The notes beneath the pieces are model-generated. The model was not told the DNA's origin. It saw only the letters and a list, made by a program, of their open reading frames with translations, and ran no database searches. Position numbers and translations under genes: made by a program. Of a DNA stretch of 34,961 nt, positions 20,848 to 31,318 are shown one piece after another; the stretch's first letter is position 1; every line of letters starts with the position of its first letter. The DNA comes from Butyriboletus loyo (lineage: Eukaryota; Basidiomycota; Agaricomycetes; Boletales; Boletaceae): contig JBBPSI010000244.1 of assembly GCA_038093515.1 (NCBI GenBank), positions 1 to 34,961 of the forward strand, read 5' to 3'.

Positions 20848-21002
20848 GCCTACCCCCCTGAGGGCCCACTTGTTACTACTGCTTACCCCCTGAGGGCCCA
20901 CCTGCTACTACCGCCTACCCCCTGAGGGCCCACTTGTTACTACCGCCTACCCCCCTGAGGGCCCGCCCGCTACTATCACCTACTCCCCTGAGGGCCTGCC
21001 TG
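20848..21002. repeat. Minisatellite, ~32-33 bp unit, about 4.7 copies
   Basis: Units share CCTACCCCCCTGAGGGCCC followed by a variable TTGTTACTAC-like tail. The array ends at the start of the element A LTR. It may be a subterminal repeat of the KDZ-TET/JBP transposon or host DNA. Confidence 0.85.
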
Positions 21003-21428
21003 TGTTACGGTAGTGGTATACTTTTTCCATCCACTACCACTTGGACTACTTCATTCGCCTAGCTTACAGCTAGTTCCCTTTGAATGGTACCAACCGTTCT
21101 AGCTTAGTCACCACTTCCCGTGCACGGACGCACTTTCCTTCATACTCCAGAATGTTCTAGAGTACCCATTCCCCGTTTGTACTTTCCCTTCTCGCGGCTC
21201 GATTAGGGACATGGTCTGTGCGCAGACTCCAGTAGTATAAAGACCCAGCCTTTATACCATGTACAGTATCTAGTTCTACGCAGTAACCTGCTAGCAATTA
21301 GTTCTCTTCCAGACTCTTAGTGTGTGCACTAAGACATAGTCTGAGACTTCTCCAGAATCGTCTCCAGAGTCCTGCGGCTACTCCAGAGTGCCGCCTCAGA
21401 GTTCTTGTTGTTAGCGCCAAGCGTAACA
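21003..21428 (+). repeat. Element A 5' LTR
   Basis: This 426-bp LTR starts TGTTACGG and ends GCGTAACA. It is similar throughout (by eye roughly 80%) to the reverse LTR at 30841-31267 of element C, so A and C belong to one family. Its promoter and priming sites are listed separately. Confidence 0.93.
21213..21277 (+). promoter_or_regulatory. Family A core promoter and transcript 5' end region
   Basis: GGTCTGTGCGC (21213-21223) precedes TATAA (21236-21240). ATCTAGTTCT at 21268-21277 complements the primer-binding site after the LTR and marks the likely start of R. Confidence 0.55.
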
Positions 21429-21430
21429 AA

Positions 21431-21440
21431 AGAACTAGAT
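21431..21440 (+). promoter_or_regulatory. Self-priming primer-binding site of element A
   Basis: AGAACTAGAT lies 2 nt after the LTR and is the exact reverse complement of ATCTAGTTCT at 21268-21277, about 30 bp after the TATA box. The geometry is identical to family B although the 10-mer sequence differs. Confidence 0.72.
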
Positions 21441-21513
21441 CTTCACCTCGCTTCTGCTCCCCAGCAGTAAAGCCGCCCTCCCCTCTCGCCCAACATTTCC
21501 ATCCCACAATCCA

Positions 21514-21944
21514 GATGCGTCGGTCATTCCTTCCGCGTTCCCTCTCCTGAACCGGAACCCATCATCGTCAACAACCCATCGCCGCCACACTCTCCCGCCC
21601 AGCCAGACCCTCAACCCCAGTTTGACCCTCCGCCCCAGTCAGACCCCGAACCCTCTTATCAACCCGAGGACCAGGGTCTAGGGCAGGAAGACGAACCAGC
21701 ACCCGGTGACGACGATAACAGTGATTGGCTCGATAGAACCCCCCACGTCTCACGCTCTCCATCCCCACCGTATTACCCTCCCGCAGCCTTCCCAGATGAC
21801 AACAACGACGAAGATATGTCCGACAAAAAGAACATCGTCCCTAAAGACTTCTCAGGCCTGAATGAAGATGCCTCACGATGGCTCCTCGCCATGCGAACGT
21901 ACTTCAATGCCAACCAGGCAGCCTTCCCCGACGATCAGTCAAAG
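21514..21944 (+). pseudogene. Element A Gag, N-terminal part
   Basis: A proline- and acid-rich leader (SPAQPDPQPQFDPPPQSDP, then EDEPAPGDDDNSDW) leads into the start of a canonical Ty3 capsid: DASRWLLAMRTYFNANQAAF. The capsid frame is open from 21471 but has no ATG before 21816; the nearest upstream ATG (21514) is in another frame with a stop at 21548, so either an indel occurred or 21816 is the start. The frame is cut at 21944 by element B2 and resumes at 28807. Confidence 0.8.
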
Positions 21945-22762
21945 TGTTACAGTTTTACCCCTAAGCGTACCCCGCCACTCGTTTTCCCACGCTCATGCGT
22001 CCCCGCCGCCCCCGCCGTCTTGCGATGCTGCCCATCACCCGCTCCCCAGTCACCTAGTGGACGTTATCCACTTCCCTGGTTGTTCCTGCAAGTCTCAGTG
22101 ACGCTACACTGAGATAGCCCCTGTCTCGTCGCCCCGTCGGGCCGGACCTTCAGTTGAGCTGTCGCGTCCCTCTTTATTTGACCAATGACATTTCTTGCAT
22201 CACGTGACTAGCACATGATTAGATTACGACGCGTCCTTACCTTCGCGTTGAGACCCGTATCCAAGGGCTCCGCCGTTCGCGCACCCTTCGCCCTGTGGGG
22301 CTGGCCTCATGGACATCATCACTTCATGTTCAGCACTTCTCATTCGCTGATGATGTCGCCACCTTACCCGGAGCTTCGCTCCCTCGTTACCGGCACTTTG
22401 CCGCCTCTCCATTCGCCGCTATGACTCAGACAGACTCATAGCCCTTTGCCCTTCGCTGCCACACACAGCTCGGTCTGTGCACGATGTGTACTAGTATATA
22501 TACTCGCACTTAGACTAGTACGAGTTCTCTAGCTAATTCTACGCATCTACCAAGTGCCTAGCAATCTAGCTTATACCCCATCTGCCGATAGAGCCGATAA
22601 GCTTCAGCTCGATCTCGTCTGGTCGCCACCATACGACATCTCGCCGACACTTGCTCTGCAGAAGCCCGATAGCGTCGTCTACGCGAGTCGGCCATCTCCC
22701 CGATTAGGCTCGAGCCCCTATTCAAGCGCTCGCTGCTAGTTGTTTCGCACTCCAGCGTAACA
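21945..22762 (+). repeat. B2 5' LTR
   Basis: An 818-bp LTR. In its first ~170 bp it differs from the 3' LTR at seven sites, all CpG to TpG or CpA changes on one or other copy. GGTCTGTGCAC (22472-22482) precedes TATATA (22495-22500). AGCTAATTCT (22531-22540) pairs with the primer-binding site. Confidence 0.96.
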
Positions 22763-22764
22763 AA

Positions 22765-22774
22765 AGAATTAGCT
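22765..22774 (+). promoter_or_regulatory. Self-priming primer-binding site of B2
   Basis: AGAATTAGCT, 2 nt after the LTR, is the reverse complement of 22531-22540 in the LTR, as in copy B1. Confidence 0.7.
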
Positions 22775-22859
22775 CTCTTCCCGCTTCTGTTCTCCAACAG
22801 TAAAGCCGCCCCCCAGCCCACCACCATCTCCAACTTTGCGAAGTCGCCCTGAGACCGCC

Positions 22860-25800
22860 ATGTCCTTCAACAACAAGTACGCCCTTCTCGCAGAGAAGAC
22901 CGAGGACAAGATTGTCCAAGCCATCGCCACTGCCGCCATCACCTGCTCATGAGCAGTATGTCACAACCCCTTCCACCATCATCCTACTGCGGTAGAAGAT
23001 ACGCCCTCTACCTGCTTGCGAGCAGACTGCCGAAACCCTTACCACGTTCATCCTGCCGCGGCAGAAGAAACCTTCATGACTGTCACCCACCCCGCCACCC
23101 GCCGTTCCCCACTTTGGAAAGCACAAGCCATCAGAAGAGCCATGCGTGCCTCTTCCCCCGTCACGCACTTACGCGCAGTCTCCTTCCCCGCTGCCTGACA
23201 GACCCCGCTTCAGAAAGCCCTCTCCCTGGGAGCAGCCCGCCGAACTGGCTCCCCTATCAAAAAGGCAAGAGCCATAGGGAGAGCCATGCATGCCTCTTCC
23301 TCCCCCGCACAGATACGCGCTGCCACCACCGCCACAAGGAAGCCCTCCCCCCTTGACAAGGCACGGGAGATTGGGAAAGCCAGACGTGCTTCATCCCCAC
23401 CAGTACAGGTTTGCGTAACCTCCACCCTGCAGAAGAACCTTCCACCACCTCTTGCGAGAGCCTGGAATATTGGGAATGACACGTCAGAGCCCTCGGTTAA
23501 GGAACTCCTCCAGACCCTGGAGTCGAGAGGTATCAGCAAAGATACAATTCGCCAATGCCTCGAGAAGGCCTTTGGCAAGAAGAAAGAGGAACCTGCCAAG
23601 ACGCTGGCAGAACGGATCGCCCCATGTCCTCTCATCGACAGAGTCTCACCCCGATCGCCGATATCTGGGTTGAGCACAGGTAAACCCGAGCCAGTAGTGG
23701 ACTCCGAGGGGTTTACACTTGTACAACGGAGCAAGCTGTTCATACACTGATGCCCTCTCATGAGGAAACCCGCGCTCGCACCAAGGAAGCCTGCGCCGAC
23801 GCCAGTACCTGCACAACCACCAAAAGAGACTGCTGCCGAACCCAAGGAGGAGATGACCCCTGGGGCAGTATTAAAAGAAGCCACAATGACAACTGACAAG
23901 TTGATCGCCCTCTGGAGAAAGAAGTCCGGAGGCCAAGATGAAAAGAACCCGGCCACCGAAGTAAGGCCAACATTAAAAAGGTCGAAACGAGCGACCTCTC
24001 CAGCAGACTTAATAAAAGCCTACCAAGCCACCATGGTAGCACAGGAGATACTCGGAAAAAGGATCTGAGAAGAAGAAGATGCGCAAGAGCGCAAGAAAAG
24101 ACAATGGGAGGTCAGCAGTAGCAACGAGACTACTGAGGAGACTTCCTATGCCACGCCCCTGGAGATCCCAGGACCCATGCACGAGGACATGCCGAATCTC
24201 ATCGCCACCGAGGAAGACGATGACAATCTACCCCCGATTCCTCCCATTAGGGCAGAAACCCCTATAGAATGTTTCTACAATGCTCCTGGGACAACAGCAG
24301 TCAAGAGAGGAGCAGACGACGAACTATCAGCAGAGCGGATGAGCAAGATCCCCGCTATGGGAGACCGACCGAGTTTCCCCTCCCCCGAGGTTGAGCGGCA
24401 CCCCGAGACAATTGCCGCCTTCACATACTCGACTGGACAGAAAGCCCAGTCCATGCGTATCCTGGTTGTGCTATGTGCCAACAAGAACGGGCCAGTATTC
24501 GACACCACCGCGCTGGTGGACAGTGGAGCATCAGGATGTTTCGTTCACAGGGACTTTGTCAAGAGAAACAACCTCCCCATTAAATGTTTAACCAAGGAGC
24601 TAGTAGCTCAGAACGTTGACGGTTCCAAGAACAAAGGAGGAACCATACGATACTCGACAACGATGATCCTCCAGATGGGAGGCACCGAACAACTTAGAGA
24701 GTTCTTGATCCTCAACGTAGGACAAGAGAACGTTATCCTCGGGCTGCCATGGCTTCGCGACGCCAACCCCGACATCGACTGGACGACTGGTAGAGTCGTA
24801 TTCCCAGACCAACCTGCAGAAAGACACCCCAACGACCCCTGGGTGATTACCCAACGGTATCTCATCCGGTACCTCGACATGGACCCGGACACGAGGATGG
24901 CGCACCTCTGGAAAAAGTGCCTGGACCAGAGTGCAAGATGAACATATGGAGTTCGTAAAGCGACGGTATCGACGGAGATAGCCACCAAGGAAGAAAAGCC
25001 GAAGAAGACACTGCCGGCTCAGTACAAAGGATTCGAAGACGTCTTCGAGAAGAAGAATCTTGACGAGCTTCCCCCATCACGGTCTTTTGACCACGCGATC
25101 GACCTGGACAAGGACTTCCTCCCTCGAGTCGCCAAGGCCTACCCTCTCAACCCTAAGGAGACAGAGGCATGTAAAGAGTTTGTCGCTGAACATCTCAAGA
25201 TGGGGAAGATAGTCCCCTCCAAATCACCCCAAGCTGCTCCCTTCTTTTTTGTAGGAAAGAAGGATGGATCTCTATGTCCTTGTCAGGACTATAGGCACGT
25301 AAACGCCCACACGATTAAAAACGCCTATCCGCTCCCACTCATCGGTGATCTTGTCGACTGCCTGAAAGGCTCCAAGATCTTTACGAAGATGGACATTCGT
25401 TGGGGATACAACAATGTCCTCATCAAGCCCGGCGACCGCTGGAAGGCCGCGTTCATAACACCGCAGGGGCTCTTTGAGCCAACAGTCATGTTTTTCGGGC
25501 TTTGCAACTCACTGGCGACGTTCCAAGCCCTTATGGATCACACCTTCGGAGACATGATAGCCGAAGGCTGGCTCGTCATCTATATGGACGACATATTGAT
25601 TCACTCCGAAGAAGCCGGAGTTCACGAAGAAAGGACACGCCGCGTCCTCCAACGACTATGAGAGCACAAGCTCTTCCTGAAACTAGAGAAATGTTTCTTC
25701 GACACCGACAAAGTCGAATACCTCGGAATGGTGATCTGAGCAGGCCGCGTCCAGATGGACCCCACAAAGCTTAAGGCGATCCAGGAATGGAAGTCGCCCA

Positions 25801-27941
25801 CATCAGTAAAGGCAGTCCGATCATTCATCGGATTTTGCAACTTCTATCGCCGCTTCATAGCGAACTTCTCGGCGATATCACGGCCTCTTCATGATTTGAC
25901 GAAGAAGAGCACGAAATGGGAATGGACCCCTGAACACGAAGACGCCTTCCTGAAGATCAAGGAGATCTTCCTACAGCAGCCTGTCCTGGCGATGCCGGAC
26001 ACGACACGGGAGTTCAAGGTCATGACGGACGCCTCCCTCACAGCAACAGGAGCCGTGCTGATGCAAAACGACGGCAATGGGGATTTGCACCCATGTGCCT
26101 ACTTATCCAAGACGCTCTCCCCGGCAGAGCGCAACTACGACATCTATGACAGAGAACTACTGGCTGTCATCCACGCCTTGGAAGAATGGCGTCACTACCT
26201 CAGGGGGACTGGTCATCCCGTAACGATACTAACTGACCACAAGAATCTGACGTACTTCCGTCAGCCCAACAAGTTGTCAAGAAGACAAGCCCGGTGGATG
26301 ATGTACCTGCAGGATTACGACATCAAGTTCCACCACCTCCCAGGAACTGCAATGGGCCCCGCAGACGCCCTCTCTTGCCGTGACGAGGTCGATACCTCCG
26401 GTGACAATCAGGAAGTCGTCTTACTTCCTGATTCCGTATTCATTAAAGCGCTCGACACTGCGCTTGCAGAGAAAATGGTTGTGTCTACCGAGAACGACCT
26501 GCTCGTACAGAAGGCCTTGTCGGCTATGTACGAAGCCTCCCCGATATTCCCTCAATCAGCCCCCCACGATTGGCTGTTCGAAAACGACAAGCTATACTAC
26601 AAGGGACGCCTCTATGTGCCAGAGGAAGCGCGTCACCCCCTTGTAAAGGAACTCCACGAGGGCCCCACCGGCGGCCATGGAGGAATATTTAGGACGCAGA
26701 ACTTAGTCCAACGGGACTACTGGTGGCCCGGAATGGGCTCTTTCATCAGGAAATTTGTCACAGGTTGCGCCATTTGCCAGGCAAACAAGGTCAACACACA
26801 CCCGACAGTACCCAGGCTTACCCCGTTATCCAGCACCGCCACATGGCCGTTTCAACAAGTATCCGTTGATCTGATCACAGATCTCCCGGAGTCTATGGGA
26901 TTTGATTCGGTAATGGTTGTGGTAGACCATGGCCTTACGAAGGGGGTAATTTTCATACCTTGCAACAAGACGATCGACGCAGCAGGCGTCGCACAGCTTT
27001 TCTTCAACAAAGTGTTCACCAGATTCGGTCTGCACGACCAATGCATCTCGGACCGTGGTCCACAATTTGCTTCAGCCTTCGCACGAGAGCTAGCAAGGCT
27101 GCTAAAGTACGACCTCGCCCTATCCTCCGCATACCACCCCCAGACGGACGGCAAGACAGAAAGGGTCAACCAAGAGCTGGAGACCTACCTCCGCATATTC
27201 TGCGATGGACGCCCGGACAGATGGGCCAGCATACTCCCCATGGCGGAGTTTTCTCATAATTCGACCACTCACTCGGTGACTGGCAAGACGCCGTTCTCAC
27301 TTATGATCAGCTATGAACCATGAGCGTACCCGGCGTTAGGACGGACATTCCTACCGGCATTGGAAGCAAGGCTCTCAGACTTAGCAGCAAGTCGCGAAGA
27401 AGCCTCAGAAGCACACAACAAGGCATGGCGCCTTATGAAAGAACAGATCACCACGAAGTTTAAACTGTGGAAGGTTGGAGATAAAGTATGGCTAGAAGGC
27501 CGCAACCTCAGGCTCAGATATCAGTCACCGAAACTCGCGCCGAAACAGGAAGGCCCCTTTGAGGTGGCACAAGTAGTTTCTCCCGTCGCCTTCCGCTTGC
27601 AACTCCCTCCCACCTGGAAGATTCATGATGTCTTCCACGCCTCTCTCCTGTCGTCTTACAGGGAGACCCCAGAGCACTGCCCAAACTATACAAACCCGCC
27701 CCCAGACACCATAGAAGGCGAGGAGGAATACGAAGTAGAAAAGATCCTCACACATCGAGGCACAAAGAATCGGAGACAATACTTGGTCTCCTGGAAAGGC
27801 TACTCCTCCGCTGAAAACACCTGGGAACCCGAAGGGAATTTGGACAATTCCATACCGTTGCTGTGAGCATACAAGGCTCGCCACCAGAAAGACTTCCCCG
27901 CATCCACCCGCTCTCTTATCATTGCCGCCACTGCCGTCTAG
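22860..27941 (+). pseudogene. B2 Gag-Pol polyprotein with nine in-frame TGA codons
   Basis: One frame of 1694 codons runs from ATG 22860 to TAG 27939-27941 with no frameshift. The Gag-like part (to about residue 510) has CX4CX4HXH motifs and ~31-residue repeats like B1, with a few codons deleted. The aspartic protease has DSGASG at about residue 554. RT has its YMDD box at about 908. RNase H, the integrase HHCC region (HEGPTGGHGG, CAICQANK) and the D,D-35-E core follow, with Asp at about 1398 (SDRGPQF) and Glu at about 1434 (KTERVNQ). A GPF module and a chromodomain (about 1622-1680, YLVSWKGY, TWEP) close the protein. Stops are at 22950, 23196, 23748, 24066, 24939, 25659, 25737, 27321 and 27864. 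Gag and Pol share one frame, as in single-ORF Tf1/sushi-type elements. It is not functional as it stands. Confidence 0.93.
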
Positions 27942-27974
27942 AGTTTGATCGAACCAGGAGTTTCGATCTTGTAC

Positions 27975-27983
27975 GGGGGGTAA
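27975..27983 (+). promoter_or_regulatory. Polypurine tract of B2
   Basis: GGGGGGTAA sits directly before the 3' LTR. Element C has the same GGGGGTAA in reverse next to its LTR. Confidence 0.8.
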
Positions 27984-28801
27984 TGTTACAGTTTTACCCC
28001 TAAGCGTACCCCGCCACTCGTTTTCCCACGCTCACGCGTCCCCGCCGCCCCCGCCATCTTGCGATGCCACCCATCGCCCGCTCCCCAGTCGCCTAGTGGA
28101 CGTTATCCACTTCCCCGGTCGTTCCTGCAAGTCTCAGTGACGCTACACTGAGATAGCCCCTGTCTCGTCGCCCCGTCGGGCCGGACCTTCAGTTGAGCTG
28201 TCGCGTCCCTCTTTATTTGACCAATGACATTTCTTGCATCACGTGACTAGCACGTGATTAGATTACGATGTGTCCTTACCTTCGCGTCGAGACCCGTATC
28301 CAAGGGCTCCGCCGTTCGCGCACCCTTCGCCCTGTGGGGCCGGCCTCATGGACATCGTCACTTCATGTTCAGCACTTCTCATTCGCTGATGATGTCGCCA
28401 CCTTACCCGGAGCTTCGCTCCCTCGTTACCAGCACTTTGCCACTTCTCCATTCGCCGCTATGACTCAGACAGACTCATAGCCCTTTGCCCTTCGCTGCCA
28501 CGCACAGCTCGGTCTGTGCACGATGTGTACTAGTATATATACTCGCACTTAGACTAGTACGAGTTCTCTAGCTAATTCTACACATCTACCAAGTGCCTAG
28601 CAATCTAGCTTATACCCCATCTGCCGATAGAGCCGATAAGCTTCAGCTCGATCTCGTCTGGTCGCCACCATACAACATCTCGCCGACACTTGCTCTGCAG
28701 AAGCCCGATAGCATCGTCTATGTGAGTCGGCCATCTTCCCGATTAGGCTCGAGCCCCTATTCAAGTGCTCGCTGCTAGTTGTTTCGCACTCCAGCGTAAC
28801 A
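27984..28801 (+). repeat. B2 3' LTR
   Basis: An 818-bp LTR. It keeps the dyad GCACAG-N6-CTGTGC (28502-28519) that has lost its left arm to a CpG change in the 5' LTR. Confidence 0.96.
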
Positions 28802-28806
28802 AAAAG

Positions 28807-29635
28807 GAAAGATGTTTTCAGAAGGCTGGATGGCCCTTCTCTTAGATGGACACCCCACCGAGCAACAAAAGGAGTTTTCAGCGGTTTGTGAGGACTTTCA
28901 CAGGGTCTTCCACCCCTTCGACGTAGGCGAAAGTGCCAGAATTGACCTGGGGAACCTCACCCAGAACAAGGCCAACCGCAAGGACGGCTACGACACCTAC
29001 GTCACCGAGTTCCAACTCCTCGCCGCCAAGTCCGGAATCATCGATGAAAAGGCACTCATTGAATGGTTCATTCGTGGTCTCGACCCCTGCCTTGCAGAGT
29101 CCGTCCTCTCTTGCGAGAAGCCCCCCACCACGCTCGCTGGATGGGCCGAAAAGACATCCGCCTTCCACGCGCAACACAAACATATTGATGACCTTCGCGC
29201 AGGAAAACGCTACATCCCTACGTTCTCCTCTTCCTCCAAGCCCTTGTCTAGCCATAGGGACCCCAATGCCATGGACGTAGATGCCGTCCGACTTACTCCC
29301 GTACAACGCGCGGAGTACATGAAACAAAACAAATGTTTCATATGCCACCAAGTCAGATGCCGCTCTACCAATCACCCTCGTCCCCCTCGTAACGGACAGA
29401 ACTCCCGAGGACCACCTCCTCGCCCCCCTCGCAACCCTCAGTGTGCGCGCGCCGCCGTCGTCTCGCCTCCTGAACCAAAGCCCTCCCCACTCGTCGACTA
29501 CCTGTCCGAGTTGAAAGGTTGAGGCACGCAACAAGAAGATGTCTTGAATGTCCTCAAGGCATGCTTCAATGAAGATGAAGAAAGGCTGCCCATCGCAGCA
29601 ACCAAGGTGGCCGAAGCTTGGCCAAAGGATTTTTA
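28807..29635 (+). pseudogene. Element A Gag, C-terminal part
   Basis: The capsid continues with EGWMALLLDGH, the FHRVFHPFDVGESAR block, LTQNK, YVTEFQLLAAKSG and WFIRGLDP, the standard Ty3 Gag signature. A single knuckle-like motif follows, CFICHQVRCRSTNH, with spacing CX2CX4CX4H and so with Cys and His swapped relative to CCHC. A TGA at 29520-29522 interrupts the frame, which then runs to TAG 29633-29635. The part upstream of B2 does not join in frame, so a few bases were lost near the insertion. Gag and the following protease are in different frames, unlike family B. Confidence 0.87.
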
Positions 29636-30840
29636 GAAGAGAGGGAAGTTTCGACGTCTTCTCCTCTCCATACTCTTGCCCCTGTAGTTTTATCAAACCC
29701 CAATGCGCAATCAATCCGAGTTCCTGTGTCTTTATTCGCACACGAAGGGGGTCAAATCGTCAACACATTCGCCCTGGTGGACAGCGGCGCAAGTGGATGT
29801 TTCATAGATCGCGATCTAGTGAAACAAAAGAAACTGCCGATGGAACGGCTACCCAAACCACTAAGTGCCCAGAACGTGGACAGGTCAAACAATCAAGGAG
29901 GAGTCATCAGACACAAGGTCACCCTCTCCATCAGAGTTGGAGAAACTGAGGAGGAACGGAGCTTCCTGGTCCTCAACATTGGAAAAGAAAACATGATTCT
30001 GGGACTACCGTGGTTAAGAGAAGCTAACCCGGTAATAGATTGGGCCACTGGCCACATCGATCTCCCAGATCAAATCAAAAAGCCCCGACATGACTCCCCT
30101 CGGGCAATCGCACAATGTTACCTTGTACGGTACCTGGACTTGGACCCAGACTCCAAGATCGCCAAACTCTGGAAGAAGCGAGTAGACGCTTCAGCAAGGG
30201 AAGCTTATCCCGTTCGAAAAGCAACCATTGCCACGGAAATCGCCGCCCAAACTGTCAAGGAGAAAGCAATTCTCCCAACCCCGTTCAAGTCCTTCGTGGA
30301 CGTCTTTGACAAGAAAAACACCAAGGAGCTACCCCCATCCCGATCTTTCGACCACGCCATCGACCTCGACAAAGACTTCATTCCGAAAGTCGCTAAGGTC
30401 TATCCCTTAAACCCGAAAGAGTCAGAGGCATGCAAAGCGTTCGTTGAAGAACACCTCAAATCCAGAAAAATCACTCCCTCAAAGTCGCCCCAAGCAGCAC
30501 CTTTCTTCTTTGTCTCCAAGAAAGACGGCTCACTACGCCCTTGTCAAGACTACCGGTACTTGAATTCCCATACTGTCAAGAACGCTTACCCCCTCCCTCT
30601 CATCTCCGACCTCGTCGACCGACTCAAGGGATCGAAAATCTTCACCAAGATGGACATCCGCTGGGGATACAACAACGTCCTCATCAAACCGAACGACCAC
30701 TGGAAGGCGGCCTTCATCACCCCTCAAGGGCTGTTTGAGCCCACTGTGATGTTCTTCAGACTTTGTAACTCCCCAGCCATGTTCCAGGCTCTGATGGACC
30801 ACATCTTCAGCGACCTCATGGCGGAAGGTTGGCTAATCAT
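29618..30840 (+). pseudogene. Element A protease and partial reverse transcriptase
   Basis: The frame (open from 29579) carries an aspartic protease with DSGASGCFIDRD and the MILGLPWLREANP strand. An RT follows with SFDHAIDLD, SKSPQAAPFFFVSKKDGS, QDYRYLN, PLPLISDLVDRL, KMDIRWGYNN and FITPQGLFEPTVMF. It stops at GWLII, just before the YMDD box, where the reverse LTR of element C starts at 30841. The frame shows no other lesion. The remaining RT, RNase H and integrase of A are not in the window. Confidence 0.94.
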
Positions 30841-31267
30841 TGTTACGCTGGGCGCTAACAATTGAACAGCGAGGAGGCACTCTGGAGTGGCCTCGAGACT
30901 CGTTAAGCGTTTCTGAGCTGGGTCTCAGACTATGTCTTAGTGCGCACACTAAGAGTCTGGAAGTGATACTAATTGCTAGCAGGAAGCTGCGTAGAACTAG
31001 ATACCGTACATGGTAGAAAGGCAGAGCCTTTATACTACTGGGGTCTGCGCACAGACCATGTCCCTAATCGAGCCGCGAGAAGGGATGTTACAAATGTGGA
31101 AGGAATACTCTAGAAGATTCCGGAGTATGAAGGAAAGCGCGTCCGTGCGCGAGAAATGATGACTAAGTACGAACGGTTGTTACCGTTCAACAGGAACTAG
31201 CAAAAGGCTAGGCGAATGTAAGAGTCCTAACGGTAGTGGAGAAAAGAAATAAAGTACTACCGTAACA
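30841..31267 (-). repeat. Element C 3' LTR, reverse
   Basis: 427 bp, TGTTACGG to CAGCGTAACA when read on the minus strand, related to the element A LTR. It keeps GGTCTGTGCGC before TATAAAG and the ATCTAGTTCT box. The 5-mer on its left is ATCAT; the other flank is outside the window. Confidence 0.93.
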
Positions 31268-31280
31268 TTACCCCCTTCCC
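31268..31280 (-). promoter_or_regulatory. Polypurine tract of element C
   Basis: On the minus strand GGGAAGGGGGTAA precedes the LTR, as expected for the plus-strand primer. Confidence 0.8.
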
Positions 31281-31318
31281 ATGGTGGAGACTCCGACTCC
31301 ACAACTTGAATGGTCCCC

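Larger units (their letters stand above)
21945..28801 (+). mobile_element. Complete family B Ty3/gypsy element (B2) nested in element A
   Basis: A 6857-bp element has two 818-bp LTRs, a primer-binding site, one Gag-Pol frame, a polypurine tract and near-matching flanks (CAAAG at 21940-21944, AAAAG at 28802-28806). The two LTRs differ almost only at CpG sites, so insertion is fairly recent. Coding capacity is lost through nine TGA codons, so it could move only with proteins supplied by a related copy. Confidence 0.93.

Noticed and set aside
22860..27941. TGA as a reassigned sense codon in B2
   Set aside because: Related copies have Arg codons (CGA where visible) at the same positions, and LTR differences show the same CpG changes in non-coding DNA. 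Mutation explains the pattern without code change.
4287..28778. A ~61-residue ORF starting MPSNLAYTPSADRADK and ~69-residue ORFs recurring at 4287, 7373, 22554 and 28593 (and 3949, 7689, 15183, 22215, 28254)
   Set aside because: They fall inside family B LTRs on the LTR sense strand and recur only because the LTR repeats. The U3/R sequence has known non-coding roles here (promoter, priming site), and the frames are lost in several copies without any sign of codon-level constraint.
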